A stretch of DNA of 64,000 nt from Rhodobacteraceae bacterium (ex Bugula neritina AB1) (GCA_001730095.1 MDLF01000047.1:49311-113310); one strand, 5' to 3'; counted from the first letter of the stretch, positions 17,939 to 27,570 are shown. A program made the numbers and translations. The notes: a model not told the origin generated them from the sequence alone.

Positions 17939-19039
17939 ATGACCCGTCAGAACATCATCGAAATTTCCGGAGTGGAAAAGCGGTTCGGCTCCTTCATCGC
18001 TGTGCGCGATCTGAACCTCTCTCTGAAAGAGGGCGAATTCTTCTCTCTGCTTGGTCCTTCGGGCTGCGGCAAGACCACGGCTTTGCGGATGATTGCTGGG
18101 TTTCAGGATCATGATGCCGGTACAATCCGCATCGACGGGCAGGATATGGCGCAGATCCCTGCCAACAAGCGGCCGACCAATATGGTGTTTCAATCCTATG
18201 CGATCTTTCCGCATCTGAACGTCGGCGACAATGTGGCCTTTGGCCTGCGCAAGCTGAATCTGGGCAAGGCCGAAACAGACGCCCGCGTTGCCGAGGCGCT
18301 GGAGATGGTGGAGCTCGGCGGGCTGCAGTCGCGCAAGGCCACAGAGCTTTCGGGCGGCCAGCGCCAGCGGGTTGCCCTGGCCCGGGCCCTGGTGATGCGG
18401 CCCAAGGTTTTGCTGCTGGATGAACCACTGTCGGCGCTGGACAAGAACCTGCGCGAGGCGATGCAGTTCGAAATGCGGCGGCTTCAGCAAAAGCTGGGCA
18501 TCACCTTTGTGATGGTCACCCACGACCAGTATGAGGCGATGACCATGTCCGACCGCATCGGCGTGATGTTCAAGGGGCAGCTCAAGCAGGTCGACAAGCC
18601 CGAGGTGCTTTATGCCCGCCCCTGCAGCCGGGAAGTCGCGGCCTTCATTGGCGGCATGAATTTCCTGGATGCCTCAGTGACTGCAAAGGCAGAAGGAAAA
18701 CTGCAGGCCCAGGTGCAGGGCTTCGGGCCGCTGGCCATCGATGTGAACCCCAATGTGACGCGGCGTGGAACCAAGCTGCTGACGGGCATCCGGCCAGAGC
18801 AGCTGGAGATTTCGGCGAAGAAACCCGAAGGCTATGACGGCTATCTGCAAGGCACCGTCACCAATGCCGCTTTCTACGGCGAAAACGTTCACTACCACGT
18901 GACGGCTGCGGGCGTGCCGCAGCCCATCGCAGTGTCGGTTCCGAACTATTTCCACACGGTTGATCACCAGCAGGGCGATCCGGTCTGGCTGGGCGTGCAG
19001 AACGCTTCAGTCATCGATCTGGGCGCCCGCGAGGCATGA
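17939..19039 (+). CDS. ABC transporter ATP-binding protein, PotA type
   Basis: The 366-residue ATPase has Walker A GPSGCGKTT, the Q-loop VFQSYAIFPHL, signature LSGGQRQRVALARAL, Walker B VLLLDEPLSALD and the switch His in VMVTHDQYEAMTM. A TOBE-type regulatory domain (LLTGIRPEQLEIS) follows from about residue 285, as in PotA/FbpC importers. ATG 17939 is preferred because AAGGA lies eight bases upstream; ATG 17933 is a nearby alternative. It powers the two preceding permeases. Confidence 0.94.
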   Translation: MTRQNIIEISGVEKRFGSFIAVRDLNLSLKEGEFFSLLGPSGCGKTTALRMIAGFQDHDAGTIRIDGQDMAQIPANKRPTNMVFQSYAIFPHLNVGDNVAFGLRKLNLGKAETDARVAEALEMVELGGLQSRKATELSGGQRQRVALARALVMRPKVLLLDEPLSALDKNLREAMQFEMRRLQQKLGITFVMVTHDQYEAMTMSDRIGVMFKGQLKQVDKPEVLYARPCSREVAAFIGGMNFLDASVTAKAEGKLQAQVQGFGPLAIDVNPNVTRRGTKLLTGIRPEQLEISAKKPEGYDGYLQGTVTNAAFYGENVHYHVTAAGVPQPIAVSVPNYFHTVDHQQGDPVWLGVQNASVIDLGAREA

Positions 19040-19059
19040 GATAAATGGGAGGAAAGAAA

Positions 19060-20118
19060 ATGAAACATCTGAAAACGGTACTGGCCGCTGCGACAGCCTT
19101 ATCTGCTTCGGCGGGGATCGCATCCGCCGATGCGTCCAGCCTGTCGGTCTTTGACTGGTCCGGCTACGAGGATCAGGGCTTTTATGGCGATTACGTTGCC
19201 AAATACGGCGGCGCGCCCAGCTATACCTATTTCGGCAGCGTCGAGGAGGCCTTTACCAAGCTGCAATCGGGCTTTGCCGCCGACCTGGCCCACCCCTGCA
19301 CTGACGGGCTGCGCAAATGGGTGGCCGCGGGGCTGGTAAAACCCATCGACACCGCAAAAATCGCCAACTGGGACAGCCTGCTGCCGCAGATCAAGGATGT
19401 CGATGGCATCACCATCGATGGCAACACCTATATGGTGCCGTTTGAATGGGGCAACACCGGGCTGATCTACCGCACCGACCAGATCGACGGGGCTGCGGTG
19501 TCTTTGCAATTGCTGGCGGACCCCGCCTACCAGGGCAAGATTGCGATCCCCGATGCGGCGTCCTCGGCCTATGCAATGGCGGCTCTGGCGACGGGCGCTT
19601 CCAGCTACACGGATATGAGCGACGAGGAGTTTCAGAAGGCCTCGGACTTCTTGCGTGCGATCCACCCGAACATGCGGTTCTACTGGTCTGATGCGGGCCA
19701 GCTGGATCAGGCCATTGCCTCTGGCGAGGTGCTGATGGGCTGGGGATGGAACCAGTCAGAGCTGAACCTGATCTGGAACGAAACACCGGCCAAGATGATG
19801 CGCGACGTGGAAAAAGGCATTGCGACCTGGGTCTGCGGCTATGTGCATCTGAACGCATCCACCCAAAGCGACGAGCAGGTCTATGACATGCTGAACGCGC
19901 TGAGCGCCGAGGCCAGCGGAAAATACATTATCGAAAACTGGGGCTATGCCCATTCCAATGCCGCAGCCTTCAAGTCCGCGGATCAGAGCCTGATCGAATC
20001 CTACGGTTTTGCTGACGTCGACAAATTCTTTGCCAGCAGCCTGTTCTTTGATGCGGTCAATCCTGAGCTGGAGGGCCGCATGCTGAAGGAGTTCGAGCGC
20101 ATCAAAGCCGGCTTCTGA
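19060..20118 (+). CDS. ABC transporter periplasmic binding protein, PotD-like
   Basis: The 352-residue protein starts at ATG 19060 after GGGAGGAAAG and has a Sec signal peptide (MKHLKTVLAAATALSASAGIASA). The mature part follows the spermidine/putrescine-binding layout: LSVFDWSGYED at the front, YMVPFEWGNTGLIYRTDQI in the hinge and MGWGWNQSELNL later. These are cluster D proteins that bind polyamines or related cations with aromatic and acidic residues. It is the last importer gene, and a strong hairpin follows it. The catabolic neighbours suggest an N-methylated amine as cargo, which is inference. Confidence 0.92.
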   Translation: MKHLKTVLAAATALSASAGIASADASSLSVFDWSGYEDQGFYGDYVAKYGGAPSYTYFGSVEEAFTKLQSGFAADLAHPCTDGLRKWVAAGLVKPIDTAKIANWDSLLPQIKDVDGITIDGNTYMVPFEWGNTGLIYRTDQIDGAAVSLQLLADPAYQGKIAIPDAASSAYAMAALATGASSYTDMSDEEFQKASDFLRAIHPNMRFYWSDAGQLDQAIASGEVLMGWGWNQSELNLIWNETPAKMMRDVEKGIATWVCGYVHLNASTQSDEQVYDMLNALSAEASGKYIIENWGYAHSNAAAFKSADQSLIESYGFADVDKFFASSLFFDAVNPELEGRMLKEFERIKAGF

Positions 20119-20126
20119 GCATTTCT

Positions 20127-20152
20127 GGCGGCGGGTGCTGAGACCCGCCGCC
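20127..20152 (+). terminator. hairpin after the binding-protein gene
   Basis: A perfect 10-bp GC stem, GGCGGCGGGT / ACCCGCCGCC, with a 6-base loop starts 9 bp after the binding-protein stop. There is no T-run. It probably causes partial termination or protects the upstream mRNA, and it argues that the downstream gene starts at 20195, not inside the hairpin. Confidence 0.6.
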
Positions 20153-20194
20153 CCGCAAACCATAGACAACCCCTGCAACAAAGGATGTGCCAGT

Positions 20195-22270
20195 ATGCCA
20201 GGCGCAAATGGGTATTCCATTCTGTTCGAACCGGTTAAAATCGGCCCGGTCACCACCCGCAACCGCTTTTTCCAGGTGCCGCATTGCACCGGCCTGGGCC
20301 ATGTGCGCCCGCAGGCCGAAGCTGCCGTGCGCGCAATGAAGGCAGAGGGCGGCTGGTCTGTGGTTTCCACGCAGGAGACCGAGATCCACCCGACCTCGGA
20401 TCTTGGCCCCTATGCCGAACACCGGCTGTGGGACAGGCACGACATCCCGGCGTTGCAGCTGATGACGGAGCAGGTTCATGCCAAAGAGGCGCTGGCCGCG
20501 ATCCAGCTGGCCCATAACGGCCATCATGCCACCAACCATCTGACCCGCGCCCCGGCGCTGGGGGTCTGCGACCGGCCCATTGATGCGATCTATCCGAAAC
20601 AGGCCCGCGCCATGGACAAACAGGACATCCGTGACCTGCGCCGCTGGCACCGCGATGCGGCGCTTCGTGCGCGCGCGGCGGGGTTTGACATCGTCTATGT
20701 CTATGCGGGCCACCAGATGACCTTGGCGCATCATTTCCTGCTGCCCCAGTACAATACCCGCAGCGACGAATACGGCGGCAGTCTGGAAAACCGCGTCCGC
20801 CTGACCCGCGAACTTCTGGAAGACACCCGCGAGGTGCTGGACGGCCACTGCGCCGTCGCCTTCCGCTTTGCGGTGGATCAGATGATGGGGGCAGACGGCA
20901 TGCAGGCCAGCGAAGAAGGTCGTGCCGTGGTGGAGATGCTGGCGGATCTGCCCGACCTTTGGGATGTGAATGTAGCTGATTGGAGCAACGACAGTATGAC
21001 CACCCGCTTTCAGCCCGAAGACGGCTATCAGATCCCCTATACCGATTTCGTGAAACAGGTGACGAACAAACCTGTGGTCGGCGTCGGGCGGTTCACCTCG
21101 CCCGACCTGATGACCTCGCTGGTTTCCAAAGGTGTGCTGGACCTGATCGGCGCAGCCCGGCCGTCAATCGCCGATCCCTTCCTGCCCAAGAAGATTGAGG
21201 AAGGCCGGATCGAGGAGATCCGCGAATGCATTGGCTGCAACATCTGTGTGTCAGCTGACAATCTTGGGGTTCCGATCCGCTGCACTCAGAACCCGACAAT
21301 GGGAGAGGAATGGCGGCGAAAATGGCACCCGGAGCTGATCGCCTCCAAGCAGCAGGAAGAGACCGCGCTGGTGGTCGGCTCCGGACCGGCGGGTCTGGAA
21401 TGCGCCATGCAGCTGGCCAAGCGCGGCTATCAGGTAACGCTGGCCGAAGCCGCAGGGGAATTCGGCGGCCGGGTGTTGAAGGAAAGCAGGCTGAAAGGGC
21501 TGTCCGCCTGGAAGCGGGTTGCCGACAACCGCCTGTGGGACCTGCAGCAGCGGGGCAATGTGCAGATGTTCACCAGCAGCCCGGTCACCGCAGCTGAGAT
21601 CGCGGATCTGGCCATCCCCAATGTGTTCCTGGCCACCGGCAGCAGCTGGCACCGGGACGGACGCGGGCGCACGTCACCGCTGCCTTTAGATATCAAGGAC
21701 ATACCCGTGTTCACCCCTGACGACGTGATGGAAGGCGCTTTGCCGCCGGACAATCGCCCGGTACTGCTTTATGACGACGATCAGGGGTATTTGGGCGGTG
21801 TGCTGGCCAGCCATTTGGCCGCCGCAAACCGCAAGGTGGTCCTGGTAACACCTGGCGCCATCGCCTCTGCCTTTACCGAACTCACCCTGGAACAGCACCG
21901 GGTGCAAGCAGAGCTGCTGGAGGCAGGGGTGGAGATCCTTCCGCTGCATACCCTGCAATCTGCGGATGGTTCCGGTGCCACGCTGACCTGTGTTTACACA
22001 AGCCGCAGCCGCCGCGTGGAATGTGCCAGCCTGCTGTTGGTCACCTCGCGCCAGCGCAGCACCGCGCTGCATGATGAGCTGGCGACAAATCACGCAGACA
22101 GCCTGACGACGCTGGAACTGATCGGTGACGCAGCAGCCCCCGGCCTGATTGCCGATGCAGTTTTTGCCGGTCACCTTGCGGCCCGCAATTTCGAACGCGA
22201 TCCGGCGGCGGCGGATGCCGACTGGTTCCGCCGTGAACTGATTTCCCTCAAAGACATGGGAGGCGCATGA
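20195..22270 (+). CDS. trimethylamine-dehydrogenase-like FMN/4Fe-4S/FAD oxidoreductase
   Basis: The 691-residue protein starts at ATG 20195 with AAGGA nine bases upstream. Residues 1-345 are an old-yellow-enzyme barrel (SILFEPVKIGPVTTRNRFFQ, YGGSLENRVRLTRELLEDTR), then comes a 4Fe-4S cluster site (CIGCNICVS plus a fourth Cys 12 residues later). The C-terminal half binds a dinucleotide (ALVVGSGPAGLECAMQLAKR). This layout matches trimethylamine dehydrogenase and StcD-type N-methylproline demethylases, which oxidise N-methyl groups to formaldehyde. The overlapping Rieske gene strengthens the link to a betaine pathway, as in stachydrine breakdown. The substrate is not proven. Confidence 0.85.
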   Translation: MPGANGYSILFEPVKIGPVTTRNRFFQVPHCTGLGHVRPQAEAAVRAMKAEGGWSVVSTQETEIHPTSDLGPYAEHRLWDRHDIPALQLMTEQVHAKEALAAIQLAHNGHHATNHLTRAPALGVCDRPIDAIYPKQARAMDKQDIRDLRRWHRDAALRARAAGFDIVYVYAGHQMTLAHHFLLPQYNTRSDEYGGSLENRVRLTRELLEDTREVLDGHCAVAFRFAVDQMMGADGMQASEEGRAVVEMLADLPDLWDVNVADWSNDSMTTRFQPEDGYQIPYTDFVKQVTNKPVVGVGRFTSPDLMTSLVSKGVLDLIGAARPSIADPFLPKKIEEGRIEEIRECIGCNICVSADNLGVPIRCTQNPTMGEEWRRKWHPELIASKQQEETALVVGSGPAGLECAMQLAKRGYQVTLAEAAGEFGGRVLKESRLKGLSAWKRVADNRLWDLQQRGNVQMFTSSPVTAAEIADLAIPNVFLATGSSWHRDGRGRTSPLPLDIKDIPVFTPDDVMEGALPPDNRPVLLYDDDQGYLGGVLASHLAAANRKVVLVTPGAIASAFTELTLEQHRVQAELLEAGVEILPLHTLQSADGSGATLTCVYTSRSRRVECASLLLVTSRQRSTALHDELATNHADSLTTLELIGDAAAPGLIADAVFAGHLAARNFERDPAAADADWFRRELISLKDMGGA

Positions 22271-23469
22271 TGCCCAAAGATGACCTGCAAGTGATGCGTG
22301 AGCTGATGGAGAACCACCGCGAGGGCTTTGCGCTGGAGCGGCATTTCTATACCTCTGAAGCGGTTTATGAGCACGACATCAAGATGTTCTGGAACCGCAA
22401 CTGGATCTGGGTTGGCCATGTCAGCCAGATTGCAGAGCCGGGGGACTATTTCCTGTTCGACTACGGTCCGGAATCGGTGATCGTGGTGCGTGACCGCGAG
22501 GGCGAGGTCCGCGCACATCTGAACGTCTGCCGCCATCGCGGCTCTCGCGTGTGTCTGGAAAAACAGGGAACGGCGCGGGTGTTTTCCTGCCCCTATCATG
22601 CCTGGACGTTTGGCCTGGACGGGAAACTGCGCGGCGGCCGCGCCATGGGGCCGGATTTCGACCCCGCTGAATACGGGCTGTTTCCGGTGCAAGTGCAGAT
22701 TTTTCAGGGCCTTATCTTTGTCTGCGCCGATGAAAACCCGCCGCCGCTGACAGGTGGTCTGGACCAGCTGTTGCCGCTTGCAGCGCCGATGCAGCTTGAG
22801 AACCTGACACTGGCGCATGAGGCCTCCTATCCGGTTCCCGCCAATTGGAAACTGGCGCTTGAAAACTACCTTGAGTGCTATCACTGCGCGCCATCGCACC
22901 AGGATTATTCCCGCAGCCATTCGCTGAAAGACCCGGCAGACGTCCAGAAATACGGTGAAGCGCTGCGCACGAGGTCCGCCGCAATCGGCCTGCCTTCAGA
23001 AGAACTGGACCTGACTGGCCCCAACGCGCAGGCGCCCGGCGCGGATGTCTATTGGCGCCGCTATCCTCTGCTCCCTGGCTATCAGACCGGCAGCGAGGAT
23101 GGCGCGCCATTGGCGCCGCCCTTGGGCGCGCTGACTGGCCATGACGGCGGCGCCACGGATCTGACCATCGGCATCCTGAACAATTTCCTGATCTATGCCG
23201 ACCATCTGGTCGGCTACCGCTTTGTGCCCCGCGGCCTGCAGGAGACCGACATTCAGGTCGCCTGGTATGTGCGTGGCGATGCCAAAGAGGGGCGTGATTA
23301 CGACAAAGAGGCGCTCACCTGGCTGTGGCATGTCACCTCGCTCGATGATGAACGCATCATTCGCCACAATCAGGAGGGCGTGAATTCGCACCGTTTCGCA
23401 CCCGGCCCGCTGTCCGAGATGGAATGGAGCCTGTCCAGCTTCTATCGCAGCTATTTCAGGATGATCTGA
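22267..23469 (+). CDS. Rieske aromatic-ring-hydroxylating-type oxygenase, betaine demethylase-like
   Basis: The 400-residue alpha subunit has a Rieske 2Fe-2S site with CRHRG (C88, H90) and CPYHAW (C108, H111), and a mononuclear iron site with ENYLECYHCAPSH. This is the form seen in quaternary-ammonium demethylases such as GbcA and Stc2, which remove one methyl from glycine betaine or proline betaine. The start overlaps the previous stop by four bases, so it is in the same operon as the flavoprotein that could remove the next methyl. No reductase partner gene lies next to it, so electrons must come from elsewhere. Confidence 0.88.
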   Translation: MMPKDDLQVMRELMENHREGFALERHFYTSEAVYEHDIKMFWNRNWIWVGHVSQIAEPGDYFLFDYGPESVIVVRDREGEVRAHLNVCRHRGSRVCLEKQGTARVFSCPYHAWTFGLDGKLRGGRAMGPDFDPAEYGLFPVQVQIFQGLIFVCADENPPPLTGGLDQLLPLAAPMQLENLTLAHEASYPVPANWKLALENYLECYHCAPSHQDYSRSHSLKDPADVQKYGEALRTRSAAIGLPSEELDLTGPNAQAPGADVYWRRYPLLPGYQTGSEDGAPLAPPLGALTGHDGGATDLTIGILNNFLIYADHLVGYRFVPRGLQETDIQVAWYVRGDAKEGRDYDKEALTWLWHVTSLDDERIIRHNQEGVNSHRFAPGPLSEMEWSLSSFYRSYFRMI

Positions 23470-23622
23470 ACAGTCAGAACCCGAAACTCTAGCGCAGGCC
23501 GCAGGCCCGGTCTGCTTGCCCCCGCCCGCACGATGTCGGGCAGGATCCTGGGCGCGCATTTTCCAAACTACCGCTGCCGCAAGCTGGAGGCCGAGGGTCG
23601 CACCAAATTCCTGATAAAACTG

Positions 23623-23648
23623 CCGCCGGAGACCATGCGCCCCGGCGG
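23623..23648. terminator. hairpin between the Rieske and enolase-superfamily genes
   Basis: Perfect 7-bp arms CCGCCGG / CCGGCGG around 12 bases in the 195-bp gap between convergent genes. No T-run is evident. It may serve both strands. Confidence 0.4.
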
Positions 23649-23664
23649 CTGACGCTGTGGGCGC

Positions 23665-24873
23665 TTACTGAACCACCGGCTCCTGTGCCAGCTCCAGATG
23701 CAGCTCGCTGCCGGTATAGGGGCTGGCGGCGATTGCCGCATCGTCCAGCTCAACCCCCAAGCCCGGTTCGCGGGAGGGGATCACATAGCCGTCTTCCCAG
23801 GTGATCGCGGACTTCAGGCAGGACATATAGGGGCCTTCAAAAGTGCCGATGCTTTCCAGGATCAGGAAATTCGGGCTGCAAGTGGCGATCTGGATGTTCG
23901 CCGCGGCCACCACCGGCCCGCAGTAAAGATGCGGTGCGATCTGGGCCTGCCGGGTTTCGGCCATGGATGCGATTTTCTTGGCTTCCAACAGGCCGCCGAC
24001 CCGGCCCAGATTCATCTGCAGGATGGAGGCGGAACCTGCTTCGAGAACCCGCGCGAATTCATGTTTGGTGCACAGCCGTTCACCGGTTGAGACCGGCACC
24101 GACGTGAACCGCGCCACTTCTGCCATGTCGGCCGGGTTTTCCGGTGTTGTGGGTTCTTCGAACCAAAGGGGTTCATAAGGTTCCAGCCGCCGAGCCATCC
24201 GCTTGGCGCCAGAGACGGTGAACTGCCCATGGGTGCCGAACAGCAGATCCGCACGGGTGCCGACCGCCTCTCGGATGCGCTTCACGAACATCTCGCTGCG
24301 CTCCAGATCCTCCAGCCGCGGTTGATGGCCGTCAAAGATTGTATAGGGGCCTGCGGGGTCGAACTTCACTGCGGTGAAGCCTTTGTCCACCTGGATCAGC
24401 GCTGCCTCTGCCGCCATGTCAGGGTCGTTGTAGACATTGGGCGTGTCCGGGTCCGGGTAGACATCGCCTTCAGCCGGGTAGAGGTAGGTATAGCTGCGCA
24501 GCCGGTCATGCACCTGGCCGCCCATCAGCTCATAGACCGGCTTGCCCGCCGCCTTGCCGATGATGTCCCAACAGGCCATTTCCAGACCGCTCAAGACCCC
24601 CATCACTGTCACATCGGGCCGCATCGAGTAGCCGGCGCCATAGGATTTGCGCCACAGCTTTTCGATATGATGCGGATCGCAGCCTTCAAACTGGCGGCCA
24701 AACATATCCTGCGCCATGGCGCAGCACAGATCGGGACCGAAGGTTGCGTTGTAAATTTCGCCAACGCCCGTAATGCCGCAGGCCGTGGTCAGACGCACAA
24801 AGATGAAATAGCGGCCGCCGTGGCGCGGCGGCGGATTGCCGAACACAAAGGTTTCGATTTTGTCGAGTTTCAT
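23665..24873 (-). CDS. mandelate racemase/enolase-superfamily enzyme
   Basis: The 402-residue protein starts at MKLDKIETFVFGN, as family members do; an ATG at 24891 overlapping the previous stop is an alternative. Enolase-fold markers are KFDPAG (strand-2 Lys), FGTHGQFTVSGAKRMARRLE, WFEEPTTPEN (Glu ligand), STGERL (Glu ligand) and IAPHLYCGPV (likely catalytic His). The GTHGQ form with a late His resembles sugar-acid dehydratases/cycloisomerases more than mandelate racemase, which uses K-x-K. It probably acts on a hydroxy acid or lactone. It shares a unit with the GMC oxidoreductase gene, so an alcohol-to-acid-to-dehydration order is possible. Confidence 0.85.
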   Translation of the reverse strand: MKLDKIETFVFGNPPPRHGGRYFIFVRLTTACGITGVGEIYNATFGPDLCCAMAQDMFGRQFEGCDPHHIEKLWRKSYGAGYSMRPDVTVMGVLSGLEMACWDIIGKAAGKPVYELMGGQVHDRLRSYTYLYPAEGDVYPDPDTPNVYNDPDMAAEAALIQVDKGFTAVKFDPAGPYTIFDGHQPRLEDLERSEMFVKRIREAVGTRADLLFGTHGQFTVSGAKRMARRLEPYEPLWFEEPTTPENPADMAEVARFTSVPVSTGERLCTKHEFARVLEAGSASILQMNLGRVGGLLEAKKIASMAETRQAQIAPHLYCGPVVAAANIQIATCSPNFLILESIGTFEGPYMSCLKSAITWEDGYVIPSREPGLGVELDDAAIAASPYTGSELHLELAQEPVVQ

Positions 24874-24887
24874 CCGTGAATTTCCCG

Positions 24888-26546
24888 TCATTCAGCCGCC
24901 AAGGGCCCATTTTCATTGTCTTCCAAAACCATTTCCGCTCCGCGCGCGGCCAGCATCAGTGTCGGCGCATTGGTGTTGCCCGAGGTCACATTCGGAAACG
25001 ATGAGGCATCAATCACCCGCAGCCCCGCCATCCCGTGCACCCGAAGCCGCGCATCCAGAACCGAGTCCGCCGCAGTATGTCCCATCCGACAGGTGCAGCT
25101 TGCGTGAAACACGCTGCCTGCGCGTTCGCGGAAATTCTCCAGCAGTGCTGCGTCATCCATGCCGAGAATATCCGGATCGCGCCGTTCCTTGGTGACGCTT
25201 TTCATGGTCGGGGTGGAAGCCAGGGCTTGCAGCAGGTGGCTGGCGCGAATGGCTGCGGCCTGATCCTCTTCAGCCGAGAGCGAGTTCGGCTCAATCAGCG
25301 GTGCCTGGCGCGGGTCTGCGGATGTGATGTTGATCTGTCCGCGGCTGACCGGACGGCCAGGCTGCACACACAGCAAGAAGCCGTTGTCCCGGTCGATCTG
25401 CGGTTTGCCGTTGGTTTGCGTCGAATAGGACGCCGGGTTGCAGTAGACCTGCACATCGGGCTGTGCCGCGCCTTTGGTCCGGACAAAACCGCTGCACTGA
25501 TTGACCGGCACGCTCAGTGGCCCCTTGCGGGTCAGCACATATTGCATTCCGGCTTTCATCTGCTTGGCAAAACTGCCCAGCCGCTCATTCAATGTGGCGC
25601 GATTGGCCCAGAAGAAATGCGAGACCGCCAAGTGATCCTGCAGGCCCTGCCCCACCTGCGGCAAATCTTGGGTGACCTCGATACCATGGCGCTGCAACAG
25701 CTTTGCCGGGCCGATCCCCGACAGTTGCAGCAGCTGCGGCGAGTTTACAGCGCCGGCGCTCAGGATCACTTCCCGGGCAGCAAGCGCCTGCTCTGTCTGG
25801 CCCTTTGTTTTGTAGGCAACACCGGTCGCCCTGCCGCCGGATGTCAGAACCTTCTCAACCAATGCACCGCTGACCACGGTCAGATTGTCGCGTTTCATTG
25901 CGGGCCTTAGAAAGGCGTCAGCCGAAGACCAGCGCCGCCCGTCCTTCACGGTGCTGCGCACATAGCCCATGCCTTCGCTCGGCAGGGTGTTGGCACCGGT
26001 TTCTGCCGCGGCATTCATGTCCTGAAGGAATGGCCAGCCCATATCCTGCGCCGCTGACAGAAAATTGCGGGCAAAGGGATGCATCCGCTCGCTCAGGTCC
26101 GTGACGCGAACAGGGCCCGTGCCGCGCAGCCTGCGGCGGCCTTCGTGCCATTCGTCATTGCTTTCCAGTGCTTCATAGCTGCGGCGCACGTTGTTCCAGC
26201 CCCAGCCGGTGGCGCCTGCGGTCTCCCAGTCGTCGAAGTCATGCGGCAGCCCGCGCACATAGGCCATCGCGTTGATCGAGCTCGACCCGCCCAGCACCTT
26301 GCCTCGCGGCCAATAGGCCTCGCGCCCGTTCAGCCCCGGATCAGCGGCCGCAGAGTAGCGCCAGTTCACTTTCGGGTCGGAGAAGGTAAAGCCGTACCCC
26401 ACCGGAATTTTGATCCAGAACCGCCGGTCGCTGCCACCGGCCTCGATCAGCAACACCTTGTAGCGGCCATTGGCCGTCAGCTTGTCTGCCAGCACGCAGC
26501 CCGCCGATCCGGCCCCTACGATAATGAAATCAAATGTTTGCGCCAT
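24888..26546 (-). CDS. GMC-family FAD oxidoreductase, choline dehydrogenase-like
   Basis: The 552-residue flavoenzyme has the N-terminal FAD site (FDFIIVGAGSAGCVLADKLT), GMC signature 1 (WPRGKVLGGSSSINAMAYVR), signature 2 (SAGAVNSPQLLQLSGIGP) and the C-terminal RVIDASSFPNVTSGNTNAPT. The catalytic His is likely that of FHASCTCRMG. Relatives oxidise primary alcohols such as choline or sugar alcohols to aldehydes. It is the first gene of a two-gene minus unit and is divergent from a GcvA-type regulator that may control it. Confidence 0.9.
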   Translation of the reverse strand: MAQTFDFIIVGAGSAGCVLADKLTANGRYKVLLIEAGGSDRRFWIKIPVGYGFTFSDPKVNWRYSAAADPGLNGREAYWPRGKVLGGSSSINAMAYVRGLPHDFDDWETAGATGWGWNNVRRSYEALESNDEWHEGRRRLRGTGPVRVTDLSERMHPFARNFLSAAQDMGWPFLQDMNAAAETGANTLPSEGMGYVRSTVKDGRRWSSADAFLRPAMKRDNLTVVSGALVEKVLTSGGRATGVAYKTKGQTEQALAAREVILSAGAVNSPQLLQLSGIGPAKLLQRHGIEVTQDLPQVGQGLQDHLAVSHFFWANRATLNERLGSFAKQMKAGMQYVLTRKGPLSVPVNQCSGFVRTKGAAQPDVQVYCNPASYSTQTNGKPQIDRDNGFLLCVQPGRPVSRGQINITSADPRQAPLIEPNSLSAEEDQAAAIRASHLLQALASTPTMKSVTKERRDPDILGMDDAALLENFRERAGSVFHASCTCRMGHTAADSVLDARLRVHGMAGLRVIDASSFPNVTSGNTNAPTLMLAARGAEMVLEDNENGPLAAE

Positions 26547-26650
26547 TGCGGGCTCCGACTCCCCTAGTATCGCCTAGCTTGCCCGCAGACGGACGGTTAA
26601 TTCAAACAATGTGTTTTACCCCTAAGGCTAAACTGTGCTTAAACATAGCC

Positions 26651-27538
26651 ATGACTGACCTGCCCCATGTTACTTGGCTGAAAGCCTTTGAAGCTGCTGC
26701 GCGGCTCAACAGTTTTTCTGCTGCTGCCGAAGAACTGGGCCTGACGCCTGCGGCCATCAGCCAGCAGATCAGGCTGCTGGAGAAACATCTGAATGCCCAG
26801 CTTTTCAAACGACTGCCGCGCGGCGTTGCGCTGACCGGAACTGGTCAAGCCTATGCGCAACCGATCCGAAAATCCTTTAACGACATGCAACTGGCCACCG
26901 CCGGTCTGTTCGGCAAACAGCGCAAACGTGTGGTCCGGGTGCGGGCCTCAATCTCTTGCGCGGCCTTGGTGCTTGCGCCGCAGCTGGCCCGTTTCCAGGT
27001 TGCGCATCCGGATATCCTCATCAAGCTTACAACGTCTATCTGGGCCAACCGGTTCGACGAGGAAGGGCTGGATATTGATATTCGCTATGGCGGCGACTGG
27101 CAGGACATCGAAACGCTGCATCTGGGCCATGAAAACGCGGTGCCGGTCTGCAGCCCGGCCTATCTGCAAAGCCTGGGCGGAAGTCCCACAATCCACGATC
27201 TGGCGGGTGCAGATGTGGTCCAGATTTTCGGGTCGGAAACAGATTGGGGGCGCTTGTCGGATTTGCATGGGCTGAACCTGCAATCACCGACAGACTGGCT
27301 CAAGGCTGACTCGTCACTGCTGGCGCTGCAGACGATTGCCGCGGGGCATGGTGTCACCATGGTGCTGGAAAGCTTTGCCAAGCAGTACGTGGAGCAGGGC
27401 CTGGTTGTTACCCCGACCCCATTCAAACTGCCCAAGCGCCGCTCTCACTATGTGGTGATGAATGATCGCGCGGGTCAGCGGGAGGAGGTGAAGACCTTCT
27501 GCAACTGGCTTATGTCCCTGTATCAGGAGATACTCTGA
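26651..27538 (+). CDS. LysR-family regulator, GcvA type
   Basis: The 295-residue protein begins MTDLPHVTWLKAFEAAARLN, the typical GcvA-group start. Its HTH follows (FSAAAEELGLTPAAISQQIR), then the effector-binding domain (HGVTMVLESFAKQYVEQGLV near the end). An in-frame frame further upstream lacks a plausible start, so ATG 26651 is used. The gene is divergent from the GMC oxidoreductase with 104 bp between, which suggests control of that unit. Confidence 0.9.
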   Translation: MTDLPHVTWLKAFEAAARLNSFSAAAEELGLTPAAISQQIRLLEKHLNAQLFKRLPRGVALTGTGQAYAQPIRKSFNDMQLATAGLFGKQRKRVVRVRASISCAALVLAPQLARFQVAHPDILIKLTTSIWANRFDEEGLDIDIRYGGDWQDIETLHLGHENAVPVCSPAYLQSLGGSPTIHDLAGADVVQIFGSETDWGRLSDLHGLNLQSPTDWLKADSSLLALQTIAAGHGVTMVLESFAKQYVEQGLVVTPTPFKLPKRRSHYVVMNDRAGQREEVKTFCNWLMSLYQEIL

Positions 27539-27570
27539 GGTCCCGCGCCCTTTTTCTTTCTTGCCAACAC

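Noticed and set aside
23533-23652. A 39-codon plus-strand frame between the Rieske and enolase genes
   Set aside because: The codon pattern looks plausible, but it is too short, overlaps a hairpin and has no recognised family.
23665-24873. Hydroxyproline-betaine epimerase (HpbD) as identity of the enolase-superfamily gene
   Set aside because: The expected strand-2 K-x-K and strand-6 Lys are not seen; GTHGQ and a late His fit a dehydratase/cycloisomerase type better.
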